A program made the translations under genes and the position numbers. This document shows positions 1 through 6,396 of a stretch of DNA of 20,694 nucleotides, one piece after another. A model generated the notes under the pieces. It was given only the letters and a program-made list of their open reading frames with translations, did no database searches and was not told the origin of the DNA. The DNA lies in contig CAYTFZ010000044.1 of assembly GCA_964437215.1 (NCBI GenBank), forward strand, positions 1 through 20,694, read 5' to 3'. Numbering within the stretch: the stretch's first letter is position 1; every line of letters starts with the position of its first letter. Source of the DNA: JAAYAN01 sp964437215 (GTDB lineage: Bacteria > Bacteroidota > Ignavibacteria > Ignavibacteriales > Melioribacteraceae).

Positions 1-341
<341 letters not shown>

Positions 342-424
342 AAAGTTTTTACTCAATTAAAATTGGCGTAATTTGCTGTATGCTTTTTATTTTTTAACTA
401 AAATTTCTACTTCTAGTCGTTCAC

Positions 425-438
425 TCTTTCAAAGAACT
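425..438 (-). promoter_or_regulatory. boxA-like rRNA antitermination element after P2
   Basis: The minus strand reads AGTTCTTTGAAAGA at 438-425. It closely resembles the boxA of bacterial rRNA leaders (TGTTCTTTGAAAAC type), which binds NusB-NusE and allows antiterminated transcription of rRNA. It lies about 15-20 nt after the expected P2 transcription start. No clear boxB hairpin was identified. Confidence 0.6.
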
Positions 439-459
439 AACTTTATTAAAACGAGACTT

Positions 460-490
460 CTAACTTACCATTCTATATCTTATTTGTCAA
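460..490 (-). promoter_or_regulatory. 16S rRNA promoter P2 (proximal)
   Basis: On the minus strand TTGACA (490-485) is followed by a 17-nt spacer and TAAGTTAG (467-460). The -35 is a perfect sigma-70 hexamer, and the -10 is one base away from the Bacteroidota element TAnnTTTG. It is followed directly by AAGTCT, where transcription would begin, about 110-115 nt upstream of the 16S start. Every element has a counterpart exactly 124 bp upstream in P1. Confidence 0.7.
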
Positions 491-548
491 GTCGGTATCT
501 TAACCTTTTTTCTTTTTTTCATTCGCCTTTATAAAGCGTCTCGTCTCA

Positions 549-562
549 TTTTCTAAAGAACT
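549..562 (-). promoter_or_regulatory. boxA-like element after P1
   Basis: The minus strand reads AGTTCTTTAGAAAA at 562-549, sharing AGTTCTTT with the boxA after P2 and lying exactly 124 bp upstream of it. It would occur early in transcripts starting at P1. The tail after CTTT is less boxA-like than the proximal copy, so its function is less sure. Confidence 0.45.
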
Positions 563-583
563 TATTCATTTTTTTACAGACTT

Positions 584-614
584 CAAATTTACAACCTTTC
601 TGTTTCCTTGTCAA
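584..614 (-). promoter_or_regulatory. 16S rRNA promoter P1 (distal)
   Basis: On the minus strand TTGACA (614-609) is followed by a 17-nt spacer and TAAATTTG (591-584). This is both a perfect -35 hexamer and a perfect match to the Bacteroidota-type -10 TAnnTTTG, the strongest promoter-like sequence in the window. An A/T-rich tract at 615-660 sits where an UP element would be. Transcription would start near 579-576, giving a leader of about 235 nt before 16S. Confidence 0.8.
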
Positions 615-741
615 GTGGTTTTTGTATTTATTTTTTATTTTTTTTCATTCAGATAGGAACTTTAATATTTTTAATCTGTTATATATAATTATTTATTGAT
701 TATTAAAAAAAAATCTATATTTTAAAAGTAGTTAATTTTTC

Positions 742-756
742 ATAACCGGAGGTTAT
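742..756. repeat. Short perfect inverted repeat upstream of the 78-aa gene
   Basis: ATAACC (742-747), GGA, GGTTAT (751-756) form a perfect 6-bp inverted repeat with a 3-nt centre, about 50 bp upstream of the start at 809. It has no following T-run, so an operator is more plausible than a terminator. It is short enough that chance cannot be excluded. Confidence 0.3.
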
Positions 757-808
757 TTCGAATAATATCTACTTCTTTTTTCACATTAACAAAAGAAAGG
801 GGTATAGT

Positions 809-1045
809 ATGAATACCAACAACAATCCGTTATCGGAACTTATTACTGATGACATTTATGATCTTTTAGAAAGCAAAGGTCTTATTAACGAAAAATCGGT
901 TCGAGATTATCAAATCCGGAAAAAATTTAAAGATCTGAGAACTCAGAGAATCAGCGCTAGCGATGCTATTGATGCTTTGCGTGAAGAATATCCGTATCTG
1001 CAATTTGATACTATCAGAAAAATTGTTTATCAAATTCAAAAATAG
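809..1045 (+). CDS. Small protein of unknown function, possibly helix-turn-helix
   Basis: This encodes a 78-residue soluble protein that I do not recognise. The start is well supported: GGGG lies six bases before the ATG. The sequence is mostly predicted helix and has no signal peptide or membrane segment. It is highly charged, with a basic stretch RDYQIRKKFKDLRTQR at about residues 31-46, then an acidic helix and the C-terminal segment YPYLQFDTIRKIVYQIQK. The last 30 residues have the helix-turn-helix spacing of small DNA-binding proteins, but no family motif is strong enough to name. It stands alone between the rRNA promoter region and a strong terminator at 1122-1157. Codon use and base composition look like the neighbours. 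A real gene is likely; its role is unknown. Confidence 0.7.
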   Translation: MNTNNNPLSELITDDIYDLLESKGLINEKSVRDYQIRKKFKDLRTQRISASDAIDALREEYPYLQFDTIRKIVYQIQK

Positions 1046-1048
1046 TGA

Positions 1049-1078
1049 TTGACAAAATTGTGATCTTATAATTATATT
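1049..1078 (+). promoter_or_regulatory. Putative promoter just after the 78-aa gene
   Basis: TTGACA (1049-1054), an 18-nt spacer and TATATT (1073-1078) form a near-consensus sigma-70-type promoter, beginning four bases after the stop of the preceding gene. An alternative -10, TATAAT at 1067, is too close at 12 nt. It would start transcription near 1085, upstream of the hairpins and terminator, and could serve the membrane protein at 1181 by read-through. Confidence 0.45.
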
Positions 1079-1084
1079 CTCAGA

Positions 1085-1157
1085 AGTGCTTTCAGAGATT
1101 TTGATATCTTTGATTGATTTTAGCCCAGTGTTACCCCCAAACGCTGGGCTTTTTATT
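1085..1157 (+). ncRNA. Candidate short transcript (small RNA or attenuated leader)
   Basis: A transcript from the promoter at 1049-1078 would run about 70 nt to the terminator ending at 1157. It could fold into two stem-loops. The first is TCAGAGAT (1092-1099) with ATCTTTGA (1106-1113), eight pairs including one G-U and a 6-nt loop. The second is the terminator hairpin. It encodes no convincing peptide. It may instead be the attenuated leader of the gene at 1181, or only the 3' end of the mRNA from 809. I do not recognise an Rfam family. Confidence 0.3.
1122..1157 (+). terminator. Strong intrinsic terminator
   Basis: AGCCCAGTGTT (1122-1132) pairs with AACGCTGGGCT (1140-1150) over 11 positions with one G-U. 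The loop is ACCCCCA, and the stem is followed by TTTTATT. The T-run exists only in the plus direction. It ends the transcript of the 78-aa gene and/or the short RNA starting near 1085, and lies 23 bp before the next gene. Confidence 0.88.
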
Positions 1158-1180
1158 AAAAAATTAAAAATTACGGTGTT

Positions 1181-1441
1181 ATGGCTAAAGTAAAAAAAAG
1201 TTCAAAACAGTCTGCTGTCAGAGTTAAGTCTCCTTTTAAAAGTTATTGGTATAAATATAATATATACCTTATTTATTTTGGAATCGGACTTTTAATTCTT
1301 GGATTTTATCTGATGGGTTCAAAACCTTTCGATAATCCTGTAGGATTAAGCTTATCTACAATAATTATTTTGTTTGCCTATTTAGCAATTTTTCCGCTTG
1401 CTATATTATTTAAAAAGAAAGAAAAAAAAGATTCGGTTTAA
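1181..1441 (+). CDS. Small two-helix membrane protein (DUF3098-like)
   Basis: This is an 86-residue protein with a basic N-terminus (about eight Lys/Arg in the first 26 residues). Two predicted membrane helices lie near residues 27-45 and 57-77, joined by a short loop, and the tail is basic, placing both ends in the cytoplasm. The pattern resembles the DUF3098 family of small Bacteroidota membrane proteins: a first helix ending in LGFYLMG, a short polar loop, a second hydrophobic helix and a Lys-rich end. That match is from memory and is tentative. In Bacteroidota I associate DUF3098 with ftsX and uppP, which are not neighbours here. The start ATG has only a weak CGG sequence upstream. It lies between a terminator and dprA. 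The function is unknown. Confidence 0.65.
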   Translation: MAKVKKSSKQSAVRVKSPFKSYWYKYNIYLIYFGIGLLILGFYLMGSKPFDNPVGLSLSTIIILFAYLAIFPLAILFKKKEKKDSV

Positions 1442-1549
1442 AATAGCATTTGCTGATAATTTTAATTCAGGTTTTATTATTGAATTGACTATATATTTAC
1501 TGTTGTGATTTCTGATAATTAAACTTTACGAATATATTAAAAAGTTAAA

Positions 1550-2662
1550 TTGCTTTCGGATAATTTACTAAAAATACGGTTTCTTCTGGATATTGAAGGG
1601 ATTGGTATATACAGGGTGCTTTCTCTACTTCAAAAATTCAGTTCTTTAGATGAGATTTTTTGTGCTTCGCATTCTGAGCTTTCTTCTGTTGACGGAATAA
1701 GCAAAACTATAGCCCAAAATATTTTAAGCTCGCAAGATAAAATCAATCTTCTAAAGAATAAACTTGAAGAAGAAAGTAATATACTTGAAAAACTTGATGC
1801 TGATATTCTAACGTATTTTGATGCCGACTACCCTGCAATACTTAAAAAAATTTATCTGCCGCCTCTTATTTTATATACTTTGGGCAATTTCAGTGGTAAA
1901 GACAATTATTCTGTAGCAATTGTCGGAACCCGTAATCCAACTAGTTACGGAAAAAGCGCTGCACGCAAGTTTGCAAGAGAATTAGCTGAGCAAGATATAA
2001 CAATTGTAAGCGGGTTAGCAAGAGGCATTGATTCTATTGCACACGAAACATCTTTAAATGCCGGAGGGAGAACAATTGCAGTTACCGGTTCGGGTCTCGA
2101 TGTTATTTATCCTCCTGAAAATAAAAAATTATATGAACGGATTAAAGAGCAAGGAGTAATTGTTACAGAGTTTGAACCTGGTACGAAACCCGATGCCCAG
2201 AACTTCCCAAAACGTAACAGAATAATTTCAGGTCTTTCTTTAGGTACATTGGTTATTGAAACTGCTTTGAAAGGCGGAGCAATGCAGACTGCTGCTTATG
2301 CGCTTGATCAGAACAGAGAGATATTTGCAGTTCCAGGTAACATTGGAGTGGAACAAAGCACTGGCTGCAACATTCTTATTCAAAAAGGCGAAGCCAAACT
2401 TGTAAAAAATGTTGATGATATAATTGAAGAATTAAAAATAAAAAATCTTACCAAAAAGGACAAACTAAAGCCAATACCTGAAGAAGAACTAAACTTTTTT
2501 GAAGAGAAAATATTAGGTCTGTTGAACGAAAAAGAATTGCAAATTGATGAAATAGCGAATAAAAGTCAGATTTCGACAGCCGATTGTCTTGTCCATCTTC
2601 TTTCACTTGAATTTAAAGGATTGGTAAGGCAATTACCGGGCAAGGTTTTTACAGCCGATTAA
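1550..2662 (+). CDS. dprA: DNA processing protein DprA
   Basis: DprA loads RecA on incoming single-stranded DNA during natural transformation, and is also found in bacteria not known to be competent. The 370-residue length is typical. An N-terminal helix-hairpin-helix/SAM-like region covers residues 1-65. The Rossmann-like DprA core runs from about 85 to 290, with IVGTRNPTSYG (124-134), SGLARGIDSIAHE (154-166), GSGLDVIYPPEN (180-191), PKRNRIISGLS (220-230) and KGGAMQTA (241-248). A C-terminal winged helix (about 312-368) resembles the DprA C-terminal domain. The start is TTG at 1550, with no upstream in-frame ATG fitting the family and little Shine-Dalgarno sequence. The stop overlaps the stop of convergent rarA by four bases, with no terminator between. 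Confidence 0.95.
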   Translation: MLSDNLLKIRFLLDIEGIGIYRVLSLLQKFSSLDEIFCASHSELSSVDGISKTIAQNILSSQDKINLLKNKLEEESNILEKLDADILTYFDADYPAILKKIYLPPLILYTLGNFSGKDNYSVAIVGTRNPTSYGKSAARKFARELAEQDITIVSGLARGIDSIAHETSLNAGGRTIAVTGSGLDVIYPPENKKLYERIKEQGVIVTEFEPGTKPDAQNFPKRNRIISGLSLGTLVIETALKGGAMQTAAYALDQNREIFAVPGNIGVEQSTGCNILIQKGEAKLVKNVDDIIEELKIKNLTKKDKLKPIPEEELNFFEEKILGLLNEKELQIDEIANKSQISTADCLVHLLSLEFKGLVRQLPGKVFTAD

Positions 2663-3948
2663 TATTTCTTTTTCCCTTTCCACAATCTTTGAAGTCTTTC
2701 TTTCATACTTTTTTCATTTCCGTTTTCGGTAGGAAAATAAAACTGACTGTTTTTTAATTCTTTCGGGAAATACTCTTCAGTTATAAAATTTTCAGTGAAA
2801 TCGTGAGGATATTTATAACCATTTGAATAACCGATTTCTTTCATAAGGCTGGTAGGAGCATTCCTGAGATGTAATGGTACAGGAAATTGAGGTCTTTGTT
2901 TTACAACTGAATAAGCTTTTGATATTGCGTTATAAGAAGAATTGCTTTTAGGACACGATGCAAGGTAAACTGCACACTGGGCAAGTATAATACGGGCTTC
3001 GGGCATACCTATTTTCGTAACCGCATCAAAAGCAGCATTTGCAAGCAACAGCGCATTCGGTGACGCATTCCCGATATCTTCCGAAGCAAGAATAATCATC
3101 CTCCGTGCAATAAAAACCGGATCTTCTCCGCCTTCCAGCATACGAACCATCCAGTATAAAGCCGCATCCGGATCGCTTCCGCGGATACTTTTTATAAATG
3201 CCGAAATAACGTTATAATGTTCTTCTCCGTTCTTATCGTACGAAACAGCTTTCGACTGAATTATTTTATTTAATAAATCTTTGCTGATGACAATTTCATC
3301 ATTTTTTGATTGATGAAGAACAGCCGATTCTAATATTGAAATCATTAAACGGGCATCGCCTCCCGATAAAAAAATGAGATGATCGGGATCGGTAATATTT
3401 ATTTTCAGTTTGCTGAGAAATTGATCGGTTTTTAAGGCGCTATCAAGAATTTTTTCGAGGTCTTTTTTATTCAATTCTTTTAATACATATACTCTTGCCC
3501 GCGATCTTAAAGCAGGAATTACTTCGAAAGAAGGATTTTCGGTAGTAGCTCCTATTAAAATGATTTCACCCGATTCAACCGAAGATAGCAGCGCGTCCTG
3601 CTGGGCTTTATTGAATCGGTGAATTTCATCAATGAATAAAATAGTACGCTTACCGAAATTAAGATTTTCAATAGCTTTTTCGATAACAGCCCTTACATCT
3701 TTTACCCCGGATGAAACCGCATTGAGTTTGAAAAATTCGGAACTTGTTGTTTCGGCAATAATTCGGGCTATTGAGGTTTTCCCAGTTCCGGGAGGACCCC
3801 ATAAAATAAATGAAGAAATAGCATCGTTTTCAATCATTACACGAATCGGCGCTCCCTTTCCTAAAAGTTCATCCTGACCGATTATATCATCAATAGTTTT
3901 AGGTCTTACTCTTTCGGCTAAAGGGATTCTGGAATTATCCGTATTCAC
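2659..3948 (-). CDS. rarA: Replication-associated recombination protein RarA (MgsA), AAA+ ATPase
   Basis: RarA is a tetrameric clamp-loader-like ATPase acting at stalled replication forks with SSB, related to yeast Mgs1 and human WRNIP1. The 429-residue protein has the N-terminal PLAERVRPKTIDDIIGQ signature (9-25), Walker A GPPGTGKT (51-58), Walker B ILFIDEIHRF (103-112) and sensor 1 IGATTENPSF (133-142), with candidate arginine-finger residues at 149-151. The C-terminal half holds the helical tetramerisation domain, including DPDAALYWMVRMLEGGEDP and the ending typical of the family. The start is GTG, sharing four bases (GTGA) with the stop of the ftsB-like gene upstream, so translation is probably coupled. 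It is the last gene of a minus-strand run and converges on dprA. Confidence 0.96.
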   Translation of the reverse strand: MNTDNSRIPLAERVRPKTIDDIIGQDELLGKGAPIRVMIENDAISSFILWGPPGTGKTSIARIIAETTSSEFFKLNAVSSGVKDVRAVIEKAIENLNFGKRTILFIDEIHRFNKAQQDALLSSVESGEIILIGATTENPSFEVIPALRSRARVYVLKELNKKDLEKILDSALKTDQFLSKLKINITDPDHLIFLSGGDARLMISILESAVLHQSKNDEIVISKDLLNKIIQSKAVSYDKNGEEHYNVISAFIKSIRGSDPDAALYWMVRMLEGGEDPVFIARRMIILASEDIGNASPNALLLANAAFDAVTKIGMPEARIILAQCAVYLASCPKSNSSYNAISKAYSVVKQRPQFPVPLHLRNAPTSLMKEIGYSNGYKYPHDFTENFITEEYFPKELKNSQFYFPTENGNEKSMKERLQRLWKGKKKY

Positions 3949-4250
3949 TTTTCAGCCTGAATTTCTTCAATAACAAACGATTCTTCATTCGGTCTGTGCA
4001 TTCTGTACTTTTCGCGGGCAACTTTTTCTATTTTATAGTCATCTTTATTAAGAGAATCTATTTCTTTCTGTTTGGTCTCTATAGATTTTTCTGTATTTAT
4101 GATTTCATTATCAAGCTTTTCAATTGCATCGGTTGTTTTGACGTATTTAATAATTCCGTATTGATTAAAAATCAGAAATGCGATAACTAAAATTACTACA
4201 AGCATCAATGCTGCAGAAATCAGTTTATTTTTTATTTTACTCTGCTTCAT
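3945..4250 (-). CDS. ftsB: FtsB/DivIC-like septum formation initiator protein
   Basis: This is a 101-residue bitopic membrane protein. A short basic N-terminus is followed by one membrane helix (about residues 8-28), a periplasmic coiled coil (about 35-75, rich in Glu/Lys/Ile heptads) and a conserved-looking end, EKVAREKYRMHRPNEESF. This is the layout of FtsB/DivIC, which forms a complex with FtsL and FtsQ/DivIB in the divisome. I chose the ATG at 4250 because it overlaps the ddl stop as ATGA and the helix follows at the usual distance. The frame stays open upstream to 4376, but that extension lies wholly within ddl and adds 42 non-family residues. Downstream it overlaps the rarA start by four bases. 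Confidence 0.88.
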   Translation of the reverse strand: MKQSKIKNKLISAALMLVVILVIAFLIFNQYGIIKYVKTTDAIEKLDNEIINTEKSIETKQKEIDSLNKDDYKIEKVAREKYRMHRPNEESFVIEEIQAEK

Positions 4251-5248
4251 ATCATAGCTGATTGAATAATTCTGTCCACCAGATCGTCGTAACTTATTCC
4301 CGCAGCTTGTGCCGATTTTGGTAAAAGACTGTGGCTTGTCATTCCGGGCAGTGTATTTATTTCGAGGCAATAGCATTCGGAATTCGGCATTAATCGGAAA
4401 TCCACCCGACTGTAACCGCGGCAGCCTAAAGATTTATATGCTTTAATTGCCTGATCCTGAAGTTTTATTTTGATATTTTCGGGAAGTATTGCCGGAACGT
4501 CATAAGAACACATCCCATCGGAATATTTACACTCGTAGTCATAAATTTCGTGAACGGGTTTAATTTCAACTGGCGGCAAAGCAATTTCATTCAAAATGCC
4601 AACTGCTAATTCTCTGCCTTCAATAAATCTTTCAACAAGAAATTTATCGGAATATTTGAGTGCGGTTTTTATAGCCGGAAGAACGTCTTCTTGCTTTTTG
4701 CAGATCGAAAGTCCTATTGTGCTTCCGCCGCTATTTGGCTTTATTATTGCCGGATAACCAATTATATTATTAATGAAATCCAAAACTCTGTCATAGTCTT
4801 TTTCCGAATTTCCAATTATCCAGTCTGCAGTTTGAACTCCGGAATGACGGAACATAACTTTCGAAAAATCTTTATCCATTGCAAGCGAACTTGCTAAAAC
4901 ACCGCAGCCGGTATATTTTATTCCGCGCAATTCTAAAACCGATTGAATAGTTCCGTCCTCGCCCCATTGCCCATGAAGCGTTATGAATGCAACATCGGTT
5001 CCATCAAATAAACCGGAATTGATTACGTCAAGATAATTCCTGTTAGATAATTCCGCAGCGTCTTTTTCCTTAAAATAATCTTCTTCATTTTTCGGCTGGT
5101 TAAGTCCGTAAGCAGGATCAATTATTTTGTAATTGTAACCCAAGTTTTTTAAAGATTTTGTAATTGAAAATCCAGATGATTTTGATACTTCTCTTTCGGG
5201 CGAGGTGCCTCCGCAAATAAGCACTACTTTAATCTTACTTCTGTCCAT
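4247..5248 (-). CDS. ddl: D-alanine--D-alanine ligase
   Basis: This enzyme joins two D-alanines using ATP to supply the peptidoglycan precursor dipeptide. It is cytoplasmic, of the ATP-grasp fold, and its 333-residue length is normal. Motifs in order are GGTSPEREVS (13-22), LHGQWGEDGTIQ (91-102), IIKPNSGGSTIGLS (168-181), the IYDYECKY segment (235-242) typical of D-Ala-D-Ala rather than D-Ala-D-Lac ligases, and metal-binding LEINTLPGMTSHSLLP (295-310). Arg19 stands where many family members have His, a common variant. The gene overlaps the ftsB-like gene as ATGA. Upstream lies a 125-bp gap with a weak promoter candidate, so ddl-ftsB-rarA could be transcribed alone or together with the genes before it. 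Confidence 0.97.
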   Translation of the reverse strand: MDRSKIKVVLICGGTSPEREVSKSSGFSITKSLKNLGYNYKIIDPAYGLNQPKNEEDYFKEKDAAELSNRNYLDVINSGLFDGTDVAFITLHGQWGEDGTIQSVLELRGIKYTGCGVLASSLAMDKDFSKVMFRHSGVQTADWIIGNSEKDYDRVLDFINNIIGYPAIIKPNSGGSTIGLSICKKQEDVLPAIKTALKYSDKFLVERFIEGRELAVGILNEIALPPVEIKPVHEIYDYECKYSDGMCSYDVPAILPENIKIKLQDQAIKAYKSLGCRGYSRVDFRLMPNSECYCLEINTLPGMTSHSLLPKSAQAAGISYDDLVDRIIQSAMI

Positions 5249-5278
5249 AATATCTCGAAATTTTTAAAATTGAATTAT

Positions 5279-5307
5279 TAAAATTACTAAAGAAAATTTA
5301 AAAGCAA
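5279..5307 (-). promoter_or_regulatory. Weak promoter candidate for ddl-ftsB-rarA
   Basis: On the minus strand TTG (5307-5305) is followed by 18 nt and TAATTTTA (5286-5279), seven of eight positions fitting the Bacteroidota TAnnTTTG layout, about 30 bp upstream of the ddl start. In such AT-rich DNA this could be chance. The 125-bp gap here, in an otherwise tightly packed run, makes a promoter reasonable. Confidence 0.25.
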
Positions 5308-5373
5308 CTTATAAAATGAATGAAGAGAAATAAAGGATTAAGTTTTCTGTTTCCGGAATGAATAAAAATATTT

Positions 5374-6396
5374 TCAATTAATTCCGTTCAATTTTTCAAG
5401 CCGTTCCATTATTTCCATATTTATCACTCCTTCTTTGCCCGCTGGTTTCGGGTATTCGCCTTTAAGTATAGAATTTTGGAATTCTTTAAGAAGGAGCAGC
5501 ATTTTGGGTGTTCTTCCGCGGAAAGCTTTTTTCTTTTCGCCCACAAGATCAATAATCAGTTTAGCAGGAATATGTTTTCTTCCTATTACATTTTCGATTG
5601 CAATGCTTCCTTTATATCCCAAAATTTCTATACGGTTAAAAGCTTTTTCGGAATTGAATGAAACACAGAATCTGCCGTAACCTGAATTTTTAAATTTTGC
5701 TATGCCTGCCGAAAAATCATCAACTTCGCCCTTAAAAATTACATTATCAGTAAATCCGGTAATTTGCTCAATTTCGCCGCCAAAAAATCTGAGCAGATCA
5801 ATCATATGTGTTCCGAGATCGCGCAAAGCTCCGCCTCCGCTTAAGTTCTTTTGATAGCGGAAATTTTCTCCAGGAGGAAGCATTATATTGAAATCAGCCG
5901 AAATTGAAATAATTTTTCCTATAAGTTCGTTTTTAATTAATTCCTTTGCCTTCAGAATAAGCGGATGAAAGCGGAAAACATAGTCAACTGCAAGGAACAC
6001 ATTGTTTTTTTCGCAGACTTCAACCATTTCGGCAGCTTGTAAAGAATTAAGAGCCAAAGGTTTTTCGCAAAGAATATGTTTGCCAGCCTGTGCTGCTTTA
6101 ATTACCTGCCAATGATGATCGGAATTGCGTCCGGAAATGTAAACTGCATTTATATCGGATTTAAGAAATTCATCGAAATTGCTAAATGCTTTTTTAGCGG
6201 CAAATTTATCGGCTATAAATTTTGCCCTTGAAATATCGGAGCTGTAAACCGAAACAAGTTTACTTTTCTTAAGCATCTGCAGCGATGGAAGAAAAGTTCT
6301 TTCGGCAAACAATCCGCATCCGGCAACTCCCCATTTCAACTTTTCAACAGACCGGTGCGTAAATTTCAATTTTTTTGAAGCTTCTGATAATTTCAT
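5374..6396 (-). CDS. Gfo/Idh/MocA family oxidoreductase (first copy)
   Basis: This is a 340-residue NAD(P)-dependent dehydrogenase-fold protein. After about 20 extra residues comes the Rossmann dinucleotide-binding strand KWGVAGCGLFAE (21-32). Next are the diagnostic EKP (111-113) in HILCEKPLALN, and a C-terminal alpha/beta domain beginning near residue 145. GGGALRDLGTHMIDLL (187-202) carries the Asp/His positions usually involved in catalysis. Family members oxidise or epimerise sugars, inositol, or biliverdin-like substrates; the substrate cannot be read here. The start ATG overlaps the metF stop as ATGA, so the two are probably co-translated, though no pathway link is evident. It is only distantly like the second copy at 15108 (different lengths and motif details). 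Confidence 0.9.
   Translation of the reverse strand: MKLSEASKKLKFTHRSVEKLKWGVAGCGLFAERTFLPSLQMLKKSKLVSVYSSDISRAKFIADKFAAKKAFSNFDEFLKSDINAVYISGRNSDHHWQVIKAAQAGKHILCEKPLALNSLQAAEMVEVCEKNNVFLAVDYVFRFHPLILKAKELIKNELIGKIISISADFNIMLPPGENFRYQKNLSGGGALRDLGTHMIDLLRFFGGEIEQITGFTDNVIFKGEVDDFSAGIAKFKNSGYGRFCVSFNSEKAFNRIEILGYKGSIAIENVIGRKHIPAKLIIDLVGEKKKAFRGRTPKMLLLLKEFQNSILKGEYPKPAGKEGVINMEIMERLEKLNGIN

Larger units (their letters stand above)
425..614 (-). repeat. Two in-register copies of a 66-bp promoter-leader module
   Basis: The blocks 614-549 and 490-425 (minus-strand order) align without gaps. They share the -35 TTGACA, the 17-nt spacer length, the -10, the motif GAAGTCT (584-578 and 460-454) and AGTTCTTT (562-555 and 438-431). 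By hand I count 39 identical positions of 66, concentrated in these functional blocks, while the spacers differ. The offset is 124 bp for every block. This fits an old tandem duplication, or strong selection on the same architecture. Confidence 0.7.
342..808. other. Intergenic region: rRNA leader, rRNA promoters and AT-rich spacer
   Basis: No gene is visible here. Reading leftwards (minus strand), 614-425 carries two rRNA promoters and boxA-like sequences, and 424-342 is an AT-rich leader running into 16S. The stretch 615-660 just upstream of the distal promoter is A-rich on the transcribed orientation and could act as an UP element. Positions 660-808 are extremely AT-rich, contain one small inverted repeat (742-756), and end in a good Shine-Dalgarno sequence for the gene at 809. 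A promoter for that gene must lie here, but I cannot place it confidently; TTGATT at 696-701 followed 16 nt later by TATTTT at 718 is a weak candidate. Confidence 0.8.

Noticed and set aside
1464..1486. Inverted repeat AATTCA/TGAATT after the small membrane protein as a terminator
   Set aside because: Six A/T-rich pairs with an 11-nt loop and no T-run; too weak to call.
3945..4376. A longer 143-residue form of the ftsB-like protein starting at 4376
   Set aside because: The extra 42 residues lie entirely inside the ddl coding region, have no family character, and the internal ATG at 4250 overlaps the ddl stop in the classic ATGA manner with the membrane helix following at once.
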